Positions 1 to 8,357 of a stretch of 64,000 nucleotides of DNA are shown here, one piece after another. The notes under the pieces are model-generated. The model saw only the letters and a program-made list of their open reading frames with translations, made no database searches and had not been told where the DNA came from. The stretch is from Paenibacillus cellulosilyticus (lineage in GTDB: Bacteria; Bacillota; Bacilli; Paenibacillales; Paenibacillaceae), in the NCBI RefSeq assembly GCF_003182255.1, contig NZ_QGTQ01000019.1:1-64000 (forward strand), in the 5' to 3' direction. Position numbers and translations under genes: made by a program. How positions within the stretch are numbered: the stretch's first letter is position 1; every line of letters begins with the position of its first letter.

Positions 1-600
1 TGCAGTAGAACTTAAAGAGAAGTGCGCATCAACGCAACTTCTGTTCCTGCATACCCCGACTGTGTCATCAACAACTGTCAGCCCTAATTCCATCGCTTCA
101 TCCGACATCTTAATAGTTGAAATCCTGCGAATGGTTGAGCATTCGTGAGAGAAACCCTTAAATACGAGGGACGGTTGTGGCAGGAGCTATTTGCGCTCCA
201 AGACGTGTTTTCGACTAGGAATGATCAATTAAGCGCTGTGGCATCCAATAGAAGTTGTAATGGTGCAAAAACAGTCAAATAAGCGCCGGTGCAACCGTTA
301 GCGATTCGTCGTTCCAGTTCAAGCGCCCCGCGGCGTCCAATGGACACTCCAACCGCGATCTTAGCATCAACCGAACAGCTTGAAACGGCCCCCTTGACGG
401 GCCCTTCACAGGTAGCCGTTTTTAGTGACACAATAAATGCCAGTCTAGGGCTATCGGCAGCATTCCGACAGCTCCTGACTGGCATTTTGACTAGTGTTAC
501 TCCGTACGTTAACTCAACAGAGCTTATGCGAATGCGACTGGTGCTAACCCTTGCGTTAACGATTGTTAACCTGCCCTTAGCTCAAAAGGACCGTATCCGT
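1..600. other. Unassigned left edge
   Basis: No recognised gene. Open frames of about 100 codons (plus strand from a GTG at 289; minus strand 485 to 225) overlap each other and neither has a ribosome binding site. A 49-codon frame is open from the left edge on the plus strand to about 148. On the minus strand the stretch below 120 also reads open in a protein-like way. Either could be the end of a gene cut by the window edge, or a decayed remnant. No domain can be named. Confidence 0.3.
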
Positions 601-615
601 TAACGCCTGTCGGAG

Positions 616-1749
616 TTATTCCTCTTCCCAGCTCCGCATCTGCTTCGCCGTTGGACGCGGTCTGCCGGCTGTCGTACCACTGCGACGCTCTTTGCTGCGC
701 TGATCGATACGTTCCTTACGCGCTTGATGCGCAATCTCCTTGCCCGTCTTCACATAGTTGTTATAACGCCGACGATCGAGCTCGCCGCTGTCTAATGCCG
801 CAAGTACCGCGCAGCCTTCCTCCCGTTCATGACGGCAATCGCGGAAACGACATTGCGATGCGAGTGCCGCAATATCGCTGAATGCTTCCTCATGCCCTTC
901 ATCGGCATGCCACAGCTGCAGCTCACGCATACCCGGCGTGTCCATGAGCAATGCACCGCCTTCAATCGGGAACAGCTCGCGATGGGTCGTCGTATGTCTC
1001 CCCTTCGCATCGTCCTCACGTATATCCTGCACGCGCATCCGATCCGCTTCGGACAGCCAGTTCAGCAGCGTAGATTTGCCTGCACCGGACGAGCCTGCAA
1101 CCGCAACTGTCATGCCTTGGCCTAGGTAAGGCGCAAGCCGCTCCCGTCCTTCGCCGCGGGCGGCACTGACGACTACTACAGGTACGCTGTCGGGGATAAA
1201 AGCACGTGTTTGCTCCGCCATAGACTCCGGGTCTGCACACAGATCTGCCTTTGTTAACACGATAACAGGCTGCGCCCCACTGCCCATCGCAGCGGTCAAA
1301 TACCGCTCGATACGGCGCAGATTGAAGTCTTGATTCAACGCGTTGACGAGCAGAATGAAATCGATGTTCGCACCGATGACCTGCTCCTCCGGCTGACTGC
1401 CAGCTACTTTGCGGGATACTGCGGACTTACGCGGCAGCAGTGCATGAATGACGACACGTTCGTCACCCGGAGCAAGCTCTGCCATTACCCAGTCCCCAAC
1501 TGCCGGATAGTCACCTTTGCCTGACGCCTCATATTGATAACGTCCGGCGACCGTGCCCAGACGTTCTCCTTCGTTCGTTATCACCCGATAGACGTGAGAG
1601 AATTGGGCTGTTATTCTCGCGGGTACGAGTGTTCGATGGGTGTTATTCGCCGCATTCACCGCTTGCGCTTGTGCTTCCCAATGCTCATTCCATCCATATG
1701 CCTGTAAATGCGTCGTGTTAAAAGCTTGATTAGGTGTATTATGATCCAA
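616..1749 (-). CDS. rsgA: Ribosome small subunit-dependent GTPase A (RsgA/YloQ family)
   Basis: Circularly permuted GTPase that assists late 30S maturation in the cytoplasm. After an N-terminal OB-like region, the G motifs appear in the permuted order typical of the family: TKAD near residue 166 (G4), the P-loop GSSGAGKS near 219, and DTPG near 270 (G3). A C-terminal zinc site follows with C-x4-C-x-H-x5-C spacing near residues 300-313. I chose the TTG at 1749 because AGAGGAG lies 8 bases upstream; the open frame continues to a TTG at 1794 without a ribosome binding site. This gives 377 aa, slightly longer than the usual 290-350. The tail is basic and ends in a run of Glu. It has the long N-terminus (AYGWNEHW) of the Gram-positive second RsgA type, so a second copy elsewhere is possible. 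Confidence 0.93.
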   Translation of the reverse strand: MDHNTPNQAFNTTHLQAYGWNEHWEAQAQAVNAANNTHRTLVPARITAQFSHVYRVITNEGERLGTVAGRYQYEASGKGDYPAVGDWVMAELAPGDERVVIHALLPRKSAVSRKVAGSQPEEQVIGANIDFILLVNALNQDFNLRRIERYLTAAMGSGAQPVIVLTKADLCADPESMAEQTRAFIPDSVPVVVVSAARGEGRERLAPYLGQGMTVAVAGSSGAGKSTLLNWLSEADRMRVQDIREDDAKGRHTTTHRELFPIEGGALLMDTPGMRELQLWHADEGHEEAFSDIAALASQCRFRDCRHEREEGCAVLAALDSGELDRRRYNNYVKTGKEIAHQARKERIDQRSKERRSGTTAGRPRPTAKQMRSWEEE

Positions 1750-1808
1750 ATGTTTAGCTCCTCTAATGTTAAGTCCGTTCTCGTTAGCAGCCAATGCCGC
1801 TGTTCAAA

Positions 1809-1840
1809 ACAAAAAACCTGCGCGGTCTCCCGGCAGGTTT
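1809..1840 (-). terminator. Hairpin with T-run, just upstream of rsgA
   Basis: Arms AACCTGC and GCAGGTT are followed on the minus strand by a run of T. It lies between the small unit at 2009-2148 and the rsgA start, so it is either a second terminator for that unit or an attenuator ahead of rsgA. Confidence 0.6.
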
Positions 1841-1912
1841 CCATGCTCGCGCTGACGTTAGACGGCAGCTCAAAGCAGGAGCATGCGCCATCTATACGTC
1901 AAGCGACAAAGC

Positions 1913-1948
1913 AAAAACCGGGAGACCATCCTACGGTCTCTCCCGGTT
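1913..1948 (-). terminator. Terminator of the small unit
   Basis: On the minus strand a near-perfect hairpin (AACCGGGAGAGACC paired with GGTCTCCCGGTT, small bulge) is followed by TTTTTGCTTTG. It closes the transcription unit that starts near 2112. Confidence 0.75.
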
Positions 1949-2008
1949 CAGCTTACAGACGCCGCGCGAAATGCACGGTGTCTGTTGTTTCATATAGATC
2001 GCGAACGA

Positions 2009-2086
2009 TTAATGAAGATCTATATGTTCAAGCTTCCGTAGAGACCGATGTCCATGTCGTTGTACAATCATCGTCATTGTTCTCAT
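2009..2086 (-). CDS. Possible 25-aa peptide with its own promoter and terminator
   Basis: A consensus promoter (2119-2148) is followed by AAGGAGG at 2097-2103 and two candidate starts. The ATG at 2086 (10-base spacer) gives a 25-aa basic peptide. The ATG at 2093 (3-base spacer) gives a 21-aa acidic peptide, MCYENNDDDC and onward, ending at 2028. Downstream there is a hairpin with arms CATATAGATC and GATCTATATG, then the terminator at 1913-1948. I recognise neither peptide. The unit could equally be a small RNA or a leader whose ribosome binding site is incidental. Confidence concerns coding only; the transcription signals are clearer than the frame. Confidence 0.3.
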   Translation of the reverse strand: MRTMTMIVQRHGHRSLRKLEHIDLH

Positions 2087-2118
2087 AGCACATCAGCCTC
2101 CTTGAATTTAGTATCACC

Positions 2119-2148
2119 AGTATATCCCTTAATCGCTAGTTTGTGCAA
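2119..2148 (-). promoter_or_regulatory. Vegetative promoter of the small unit
   Basis: The -35 is TTGCAC (2143-2148), the -10 is TATACT (2119-2124), and the spacer is 18. Predicted start of transcription is near 2112, immediately downstream of the deacetylase stop codon. Confidence 0.65.
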
Positions 2149-2176
2149 CAACAGAATTGTACGACCGGAAATGGAG

Positions 2177-3685
2177 TTACGCCGCTGCCGATGCTGTTGA
2201 CGTTGTTGAAGCATTGCCTCCATTACCGAAAACGATCTGATTCCCGTTCTGTACCGCCTCTACAGGCTTACCCTCGATCTGAAGCAGCACCTCACGCAGC
2301 GATGCATACACCTTGCCCTGCTGAACGATACCCGGCTGCCCATCGCCTGTCTTCAGATCAAAGCTAGTACCGCTCGGTAAAACAATACGTACCTTCCGAT
2401 CTGACGCGCTCCAACTCAGCTTACCGTTCAGCGCTTCAATCATATCGCGAAGTGGAATAAGCCAATCACCCTCTCCGTGTGCCCAATAAGCGCCTGGCTC
2501 AAAAATGAGCGTTCGGTCCGCTGCATACACAACCAGCTCTTGACCGTCTTGAGCTGCAGCTGTCGTTGATCCAGTCTCCGCCGACGCCGCCTTACCAGCA
2601 CTTGCTTCCAGCTCACCAGAGAACACGAATGGGCTTGCCCCTTTCGCCTCCAGCCCTTCACGTACAGAGGTTTCCTCCGCTGACGTCGCCTTTGGCCGGC
2701 TCCACTTCAGCTTGTCTGCCAGACGGAACGTGACCGGCTTCACCGCTTCCGTCAATGGAGCAAACGTATAGCCTTTTTCTTTGTAATAGCGAATGATTTC
2801 AGGCAACGCCTTCACGGATTCCCCATGAATCGAGCTGTCATGCAGCAGCACAACCGTCTCATCCGATAGCTTCGAATTGTGGATGTTCTTGATGATTTCC
2901 GCCGCTGGAACCCCAACCCGTACAGAATCGCCGCTATCGACATTCCAGTCGAACATCGTATAGCCCGCTTTCGTCATCGCATCAAAATACGACTGATCAA
3001 AGTTGCCGTACGTCCCGCCTGGCGCACGAACCAATTTGGTCCGAATGCCCGCCGCCGCTTGAAGCGCCTCTTCGGTCTTCACAATCTGTCTAGCAAATTC
3101 ACCAAAGCTGTTATACAGCTCCTTATATTGATGATCATACGTGTGATTGCCTACCGTATGCCCTTCCTCTACAATCCGCTTCAGCAAGTCTGGATGCTCG
3201 TTCACATGCTCGCCAAGGACGAAGAATGTCGCCTTAATGCCTTCCTTCTTCAGGATATCGAGAACCTGTGGCGTCAATTTGCTTGGTCCATCATCGAAGG
3301 TCAGATAAACGGTCTTGCCAGCAGGCTTGTCCGGCAATGTCTTCGTACTGTTGTCCTTGCTAGGCGCACTACCGCTATCCGGTACATAGCCGCTCGAGCC
3401 GGCTTTTATAATGACCGGTTGATTGCCCGTTGTCGTCTCTTTATCAGCATCTGCGTCCGCCTGTACCACTCTAGCTTCTCCTTCTATATCGACAGTCGAT
3501 CCTGCTTCCACAGCCGCTTGTCCAGCCACATCAGCAGCCGCCGGTGACGACTCAAGCCACACCTGCTCGTCCACACTTGCTTCCTCCGCCGCTTCTCCAC
3601 GATCGACAAACCATCCACTCCACGCTGCCGCACTGACAGCGAATACTATTGCAATTACGGCTCTTACGATTCGACGACGAATCAT
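2177..3685 (-). CDS. Secreted polysaccharide deacetylase with copper amine oxidase N-type domain
   Basis: Exported NodB-fold (carbohydrate esterase 4) enzyme expected to N-deacetylate a cell-wall glycan such as peptidoglycan. There is a basic start plus hydrophobic signal or anchor segment (residues 1-24), a low-complexity linker to about 120, then the catalytic domain: TFDDG near 129 with the metal and base aspartates, HTYDH near 181 with the metal histidines, RAPGG near 220, DWNVDSGD near 246 and LLHDS near 280. From about 385 a second domain looks like the copper amine oxidase N-terminal domain common in Paenibacillus wall proteins (PLRDMIEAL, then a repeat ending SLREVLLQIEG). All catalytic motifs are present, so it should be active. 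The exact glycan is unknown. Confidence 0.9.
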   Translation of the reverse strand: MIRRRIVRAVIAIVFAVSAAAWSGWFVDRGEAAEEASVDEQVWLESSPAAADVAGQAAVEAGSTVDIEGEARVVQADADADKETTTGNQPVIIKAGSSGYVPDSGSAPSKDNSTKTLPDKPAGKTVYLTFDDGPSKLTPQVLDILKKEGIKATFFVLGEHVNEHPDLLKRIVEEGHTVGNHTYDHQYKELYNSFGEFARQIVKTEEALQAAAGIRTKLVRAPGGTYGNFDQSYFDAMTKAGYTMFDWNVDSGDSVRVGVPAAEIIKNIHNSKLSDETVVLLHDSSIHGESVKALPEIIRYYKEKGYTFAPLTEAVKPVTFRLADKLKWSRPKATSAEETSVREGLEAKGASPFVFSGELEASAGKAASAETGSTTAAAQDGQELVVYAADRTLIFEPGAYWAHGEGDWLIPLRDMIEALNGKLSWSASDRKVRIVLPSGTSFDLKTGDGQPGIVQQGKVYASLREVLLQIEGKPVEAVQNGNQIVFGNGGNASTTSTASAAA

Positions 3686-4000
3686 ATCCGTCCACCTCGC
3701 TCAACGTTTCCGGCCTTCCCGGCCTGGTTGATAGATTATATGAGACGAGAGTCTAGCAAATGACTAGTATAATAAATATAAAAGCAGAAACGGGTAGCCC
3801 GATTTGCCTAGTGTCCAGAGAACAACCTACCTCCCTTCGTCAACGCTATTCATAAGAAATTGTAAGCGTTGTCAAATTACTCGTCTCGAAGTTCCATCTT
3901 CTGCTTCTATTACTGTTAAAGACGTAAGTATCGTAGAAAAAGTTTCAAGAACGACCGAGAAATTGTCTTCGCCTAACGTTAATCTTCATAACAGATAGAC
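3686..4000. other. Gene-free interval between deacetylase and nrd operon
   Basis: A 64-codon plus-strand frame at 3804-3998 has no ribosome binding site and no family resemblance. The deacetylase promoter should lie here; a TATAAT-like -10 sits near 3737, but no well-spaced -35 is clear. Confidence 0.4.
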
Positions 4001-4033
4001 AAAAAACCACCATCCGCTATTCGCAGATGGTGG
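4001..4033 (-). terminator. nrd operon terminator
   Basis: Arms CCACCATC and GATGGTGG (8 of 8) with a T6 run on the minus strand, about 80 bases after the nrdF stop and beyond the inserted repeat. Confidence 0.8.
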
Positions 4034-4066
4034 CTGATCCGTTCATCTATTCTATTAAAATTACTT

Positions 4067-4110
4067 GTTCTCAAAGTTCGGTTTCGTGATCAAAAGCGGA
4101 CTTTTTGAAC
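4067..4110. repeat. MITE-like repeat, copy 1 (short form)
   Basis: A 44-bp element whose right end (GTGATCAAAAGCGGAC, then TTTTTGAAC) is shared with the copies at 14050 and 55609. Its left end (GTTCTCAAAGTTCGG) is a degenerate inverted copy of the right. The element sits against the nrdF stop codon. It is the shortest of the three copies and looks internally deleted. Confidence 0.7.
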
Positions 4111-4115
4111 GACCT

Positions 4116-5072
4116 CTAAAAATCAAAGTCCTCATCGCGCAGCGTCTCGACATTAAGCGTACGGACATAGCCGTTGCCCTTCTTGGAGAAGAAGTCGTGC
4201 TGCTTCGTCCGCGTGTTAATACCGTTGAAAACGATCGGGTTGATGTCTTCCTCTGGGAAGCGCGGATCAAGGCCGAGATTCATGAGTGCTTTGTTGCAGT
4301 TGTAGCGCACGTATGCTTGCACATCGTCAGCCAAGCCGACTTCCGTGTACAGCTCGTTCGTGTACGCCTCTTCGTTCGCATGCAGCTTGTCGATAAGCGC
4401 GTTCAGCTCATCGAGCGCTTCTTGACGCTCTTCCGGCGTCAGGCCGCGGTAAATCTCTTGCGCGAGCACGCCAACGTACAAGCCATGGATGCTCTCGTCG
4501 CGCAGAATAAGGTCAATAATCTCGCCGCTGCTCGTCATCTTGCCTTGACCAGCAAGGAAAAGCGGATAGAAGAAGCCGCTGTAGAACAAGTAGCTCTCAA
4601 GCAGAACCGACGCGGACAGCGCCAGGTACAAGCTCTTAGGCGTCTTGATGTTATTGTAGTAGACCGAGATCCACTCCGCCTTGTTCTGAAGCTTCGGATG
4701 GTTCTTCACCCATGCAAAGACACCGTCGATCTCTTCCGTCGAAGCCAGCGTTGTGAAGATACTGCTGTACGATTTGGCATGGATCTGCTCCATCATGCCC
4801 ATGAACGACAGCACGGCTTTGCGCTGCAGTCCGTCAACGTGCTCGACGATCTTCGGAATGCCGACGCCGCCTTGAATCGTGTCGAGCAGCGTCAGACCGC
4901 CCAGTACCTTCATGTACAGCGCGCGTTGTTGTTCGCTCAGCTCGATCCACGACATTTTGTCGTCAGACAGCGGGATCTCTTCATCCGTCCAAAATTGCAT
5001 AATGTTCTGGTTCCAGAACGTCAACGTAAAGTCGTCGTCCGGTCTGTTCCAGTTAACAGCTTCCAATGCCAT
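4116..5072 (-). CDS. nrdF: Class Ib ribonucleotide reductase small subunit NrdF
   Basis: Carries the dimetal-tyrosyl radical cofactor that drives NrdE-catalysed ribonucleotide reduction. At 318 aa it is normal length. The ferritin-like helices carry the metal ligands: the Asp in TLLDTIQGG, Glu and His in MEQIHAKSYSSIF with the adjacent radical Tyr, the Glu of LLESYLFYSGF, and Glu and His in RDESIHGLYVG. It follows nrdE after a 51-base gap, and with nrdI forms one minus-strand operon. Association with NrdI suggests a manganese-tyrosyl form, as known for class Ib enzymes. The TAG stop is shared with the edge of an inserted repeat, so the final codons were possibly trimmed, but the C-terminus (RDEDFDF) looks normal. 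Confidence 0.95.
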   Translation of the reverse strand: MALEAVNWNRPDDDFTLTFWNQNIMQFWTDEEIPLSDDKMSWIELSEQQRALYMKVLGGLTLLDTIQGGVGIPKIVEHVDGLQRKAVLSFMGMMEQIHAKSYSSIFTTLASTEEIDGVFAWVKNHPKLQNKAEWISVYYNNIKTPKSLYLALSASVLLESYLFYSGFFYPLFLAGQGKMTSSGEIIDLILRDESIHGLYVGVLAQEIYRGLTPEERQEALDELNALIDKLHANEEAYTNELYTEVGLADDVQAYVRYNCNKALMNLGLDPRFPEEDINPIVFNGINTRTKQHDFFSKKGNGYVRTLNVETLRDEDFDF

Positions 5073-5123
5073 CGCTCAACCGTTCCTCTCGAATCTATAT
5101 AAAAGTAACTAGCTGTGCCGTCA

Positions 5124-7208
5124 TTAGACGGCGCAGCTAATGCACTCCTCAACGCTTAGTCTGTTCGTACGCGTGTAGTAGAGCGACTTGAGGCCCTTCT
5201 TCGCCGCGTAGATATAGTAGCGGGACAGCTCCCGTGTCGTTACGTCACTATTAACATGCAGTACAGTCGAAATGCCTTGATCGATGTGCTGCGAGATCTC
5301 GGCGATCATATCGATGACCTTCAATTGGTCCATCTGATAAGCCGATTTGTAGAAGAAGTAGTTATCCTGCGCCAGGTAAGGCATCGGATAATACGTCGTC
5401 GAGTTCGCGTACGTACGCGTCTCGATATGCTCAACGACCGGCATAACGCTCGACGTCGCATTTTGCACATAGGAAATACTTTGCGTTGGAGCAATCGCAA
5501 GACGGTACGCATGGTAAACGCCATGCTTCATAACGAGTGCCTTCAGCTCAGCCCAGTCCTCAGGAGATGGGATATGCATCTCGCCGAACAGCTTGCTCGC
5601 GCGCTCTGTTTGCGGACGATAGTCCGTCGCCAGGTAGCGGTCGAAGTAGTTGCCGTTCGCATATTCGGATTGCTCGAAGCCATGGAAGGTCACACCACGG
5701 TCGCGGGCGATCATCATGCTCTTCTCGAGCGAGTAGTAGTTCATCATCATGAAGAACGTACGTGCAAAGTCACGCGCTTCTTCACTTTCATAAGCGATCT
5801 TGTTCTTCGCAAGGTAGCCGTTCAGGTTCATTGCGCCGAGGCCTACCGAGTGAAGCTCTTCGTTCGCTTTGCGAACACCTGGTGCATTAGCGATCTTCGC
5901 CATGTCGCTGACCGACGTCAATCCCTCGATGCCCTCGTGCACGGACTCTTTGATTTTGCCAAGGTCCATGACGTTCACGATGTTAAGCGATGCAAGGTTG
6001 CAGCTGATGTCGCGGCGAATGATGTCCTCTTGACCATAGTCGTTAATCTCGGACGTCTCCTGCAGCTGGAAAATCTCCGTGCAAAGGTTCGACATTTTGA
6101 TCGGTCCAATGCCCTTCAGCGCATGATCTTTGTTCGCATTCGTGCGGTTCATAATATAGGGATAGCCCGATTCGAGCTGAATCATTGCAATCTTCACAAG
6201 CATGTCGCGCGCGCTCATGACCGTCTTCTTCTTCACACGACTGTCTACGAGCAGCGTATCATACATTTCGTCAAGATCCATGTCGTCCATGTGAACGCCA
6301 TAAGCCTTATGCACCGAATGTGGTCCGAATACGATAAGCGGCTTGTTCTGTGCTGCCAGCTCGTAGAACTTGTTCGGTACGATCAGACCGATCGACAACG
6401 TCTTCAGGCGTGTCTTCTCGTCTGCGTTAATCTTCTTGCTGTCGAGGAACTCCATAACGTCCCAGCCGAAAATGTTGTAGTAGCCTGCACCTGAACCTTT
6501 GCGCTGACCCATCTGGTCGGCATAGGAGAACGCGTCCTCCATTAGCTTCAGTACGGGCATAACGCCTTTTGCAGCGCCCTCTACACCTTTGATAGCCTCG
6601 CCGCGTCCACGAAGCTTGGACAGATTAACAGCTACGCCGCCGCCGATCTTCGACAGCTGCATGCACGTGCCGAGCACGTAGTTGATCGAGTTAAGCGAAT
6701 CATCCATTTCAAGCAGGAAGCACGATACCATCTCACCACGGCGGCTTTTGCCGGCATTGAGGAATGTTGGCGTCGCTGGTTGGAAACGCTGCTCCATCAT
6801 TGCTTCCGCTAAGCGCATCGCTTTGTCGAAGTCGCCTTCGCCCAGATGAAGCGCAACCGTTGCTACGCGGTCCGGATATTGCTCCATGTACTGCGAGCGG
6901 TCGTCGCTCTTCATCGCATAGTCTGTGTAGAACTTCGATGCAGCCATGTACGAAGCAAATTGGAAGTTGAAGCCGTGGGTCTTGCTGAATACCTCTTCAA
7001 CCTGCTCCTTCGTGTACTGCTTATATACATCTTCATAGAAGTCGTTATCAATCATATATTGGACTTGCTCAGTAAAGCTGTTGAAGCGCATGCTCTTCGC
7101 TGCAACTTCTTCCATGAAGGCAGCCACCGCTTCTTGATCCTTCTCCAGACGGAAGAAGCCTTCCTCATTACGCTGCATCAGCTCGTTATTAAGCTCAATA
7201 TGCCGCAA
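5124..7208 (-). CDS. nrdE: Class Ib ribonucleotide reductase large subunit NrdE
   Basis: Catalytic subunit converting ribonucleoside diphosphates to deoxy forms in the cytoplasm; 694 aa, normal for NrdE. Visible motifs include the redox and active-site cysteines (MVSCFLLEMDDS near residue 160; NLCTEIFQ and SCNLASLNIVN in the centre) and the C-terminal shuttle cysteines in EECISCAV. No ATP-cone is seen at the N-terminus, in keeping with class Ib. The start is a TTG at 7208 preceded by GGGAGTG; it lies inside the last codons of nrdI, giving a 14-base overlap and probable translational coupling. NrdF follows. Confidence 0.95.
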   Translation of the reverse strand: MRHIELNNELMQRNEEGFFRLEKDQEAVAAFMEEVAAKSMRFNSFTEQVQYMIDNDFYEDVYKQYTKEQVEEVFSKTHGFNFQFASYMAASKFYTDYAMKSDDRSQYMEQYPDRVATVALHLGEGDFDKAMRLAEAMMEQRFQPATPTFLNAGKSRRGEMVSCFLLEMDDSLNSINYVLGTCMQLSKIGGGVAVNLSKLRGRGEAIKGVEGAAKGVMPVLKLMEDAFSYADQMGQRKGSGAGYYNIFGWDVMEFLDSKKINADEKTRLKTLSIGLIVPNKFYELAAQNKPLIVFGPHSVHKAYGVHMDDMDLDEMYDTLLVDSRVKKKTVMSARDMLVKIAMIQLESGYPYIMNRTNANKDHALKGIGPIKMSNLCTEIFQLQETSEINDYGQEDIIRRDISCNLASLNIVNVMDLGKIKESVHEGIEGLTSVSDMAKIANAPGVRKANEELHSVGLGAMNLNGYLAKNKIAYESEEARDFARTFFMMMNYYSLEKSMMIARDRGVTFHGFEQSEYANGNYFDRYLATDYRPQTERASKLFGEMHIPSPEDWAELKALVMKHGVYHAYRLAIAPTQSISYVQNATSSVMPVVEHIETRTYANSTTYYPMPYLAQDNYFFYKSAYQMDQLKVIDMIAEISQHIDQGISTVLHVNSDVTTRELSRYYIYAAKKGLKSLYYTRTNRLSVEECISCAV

Positions 7209-7566
7209 GTTTATTCACTCCCTGCCGAAATTGATCGACGTCGCGTCCTGTACCCGACAGCTCGAATTTATGAATGACCGGAACATTGTATCGTTTCGAA
7301 ATATCATCTGCGCTCTTGGCGAACGATTCTCCCCAGTTGCGATTGCCGCTCGCTGACACGCCTCTTAGCTTGGAGCTGTTACGGCGCAGAAATTTCTCGA
7401 CACGGTCCGGCACTTGTCCGAATCCAGTCGTGAACGTTACGAGTACGAAGGGCTCGTCCACCGTTATGTCTGCTGTTTCTCCGTCGTCCAGCGAGACCGA
7501 CTTCATATTCAGTTTTTCGACAAAGCGGCGGACATTCCCTGTCCTCGAATCATACACAACTAGCAT
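7195..7566 (-). CDS. nrdI: Flavodoxin-like NrdI
   Basis: Small flavoprotein that supplies oxidant for assembling the manganese cofactor of NrdF. At 123 aa it is normal length. The N-terminal phosphate loop is VVYDSRTGNVRRFVEKL, followed by TFTTGFGQVP and the SGNRNWGESFAKSAD flavin-binding region. First gene of nrdI-nrdE-nrdF; its last 14 bases overlap nrdE. The promoter with an NrdR-like palindrome lies about 80 bases upstream. Confidence 0.95.
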   Translation of the reverse strand: MLVVYDSRTGNVRRFVEKLNMKSVSLDDGETADITVDEPFVLVTFTTGFGQVPDRVEKFLRRNSSKLRGVSASGNRNWGESFAKSADDISKRYNVPVIHKFELSGTGRDVDQFRQGVNKLAAY

Positions 7567-7641
7567 GTTTTTATACCCTCCATATATAGCAGCCTCTCTT
7601 GGCTACCATCTCTACTAAAATCAATATGTAGGATGACTGAG

Positions 7642-7673
7642 ACAATGATATATCTATATATTGTGCGTGTCAA
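7642..7673 (-). promoter_or_regulatory. nrd promoter overlapped by NrdR-like palindrome
   Basis: On the minus strand, TTGACA (7668-7673), a 17-base spacer and TATCAT (7645-7650). The spacer and -10 are covered by an AT-rich palindrome (ACAAT-G-ATATAT-CT-ATATATTGT on the plus strand, 7642-7664) resembling the ACACWATATATWGTGT NrdR box. NrdR repression of nrd genes is established knowledge; the assignment here is inference from pattern and position. Only one clear box is seen, whereas NrdR sites usually come in pairs. Confidence 0.65.
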
Positions 7674-7820
7674 TGGTTCGGCGCCCCCAAATGCCAACAA
7701 AAAGTGCTTGACAATCGGAGAGCCCAAGTGGGGTAAGGGATTGCGGTTTTGTCTGACTTTTCTGTATCCAAAGGAGGGGGTCTGACAGCGTTTGTCGATT
7801 CGTAGGGAAGGCAATACATG

Positions 7821-7886
7821 TGAAAAACGAGGGTGTTTTTCATAATTGTGGTAAACAATTTGCAATGAAAAACAGTCTGTTTTTCA
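7821..7886. promoter_or_regulatory. Cluster of three palindromes upstream of nrd
   Basis: Within 66 bp: TGAAAAAC and GTTTTTCA (7821-7842, 6-base gap), AATTGT and ACAATT (7844-7860, 5-base gap), TGAAAAACA and TGTTTTTCA (7866-7886, 3-base gap). The two outer palindromes share the TGAAAAAC half-site. They lie about 180 bp upstream of the nrd -10, in a gene-free stretch. They look like operators for one dimeric regulator; the regulator and target are unknown. Confidence 0.5.
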
Positions 7887-7921
7887 CCACAAACACCACT
7901 CAAACAGCTCGATAAAATAAC

Positions 7922-7952
7922 AAAGCGGCCTCCCAGCAACAGGAGACCGCTT
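7922..7952 (-). terminator. Probable terminator in the interval below the ArsR-type gene
   Basis: Arms AAGCGGCCTCC and GGAGACCGCTT (one mismatch), followed on the minus strand by TTTGTTATTTTATC. No convincing gene ends here. It may end read-through from the ArsR-family gene at 8358, about 400 bases upstream, or an unseen small RNA. Confidence 0.5.
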
Positions 7953-8245
7953 CCATAGTTGAATCTATTTCTTCTATATAGAATGCATTCAATATTACAG
8001 CTTCGAGCTGTTTCATGCTGTATGAGTCATTGTCGCAGCTTCTGCTGCTCGATAATCGGCTGCTATGTGCTGGTGATGTACGTCGAATTTTACCTATGAT
8101 TTTGGCAAGACGGCAGATCAAAAAATAAATTTTTCTATGGATAGTCGTTCGTAGTCCCTAGGGCTTCACATTCGTCCATATGTAGTGGTACTCGCGGACT
8201 CATCCCTATATCGTTACATCGCCCTGCCTATCGCCCCTGTTTATC

Positions 8246-8322
8246 CGCTGTAGGCATGAGCCGATCGGTTCTCGGGTCATGCACGACAGCCGCAGGCACC
8301 GCATACGAATGCTCCTACAGCG
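8246..8322. other. Nested inverted repeat, possible structured RNA
   Basis: An outer pair CGCTGTAGG (8246-8254) and CCTACAGCG (8314-8322) encloses a hairpin GCATGAGCCGA (8254-8264) with TCGGGTCATGC (8272-8282, one mismatch). It lies downstream of the ArsR-type gene. Not matched to any known RNA family. Confidence 0.3.
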
Positions 8323-8357
8323 AATGCAATGACTCGCTGCAGGCGACGATATATAGA

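Noticed and set aside
1656-1844. 62-codon frame beginning METCRE, overlapping the rsgA start
   Set aside because: It begins inside the terminator hairpin at 1815-1839 and overlaps rsgA in another frame; no ribosome binding site.
4065-6494. Long plus-strand open frames opposite nrdF and nrdE
   Set aside because: Shadow frames of strongly conserved genes, with His/Arg/Val-rich composition typical of antisense translation.
7560-7865. 101-codon minus-strand frame upstream of nrdI
   Set aside because: It spans the nrd promoter and operator, has no ribosome binding site and ends inside nrdI.
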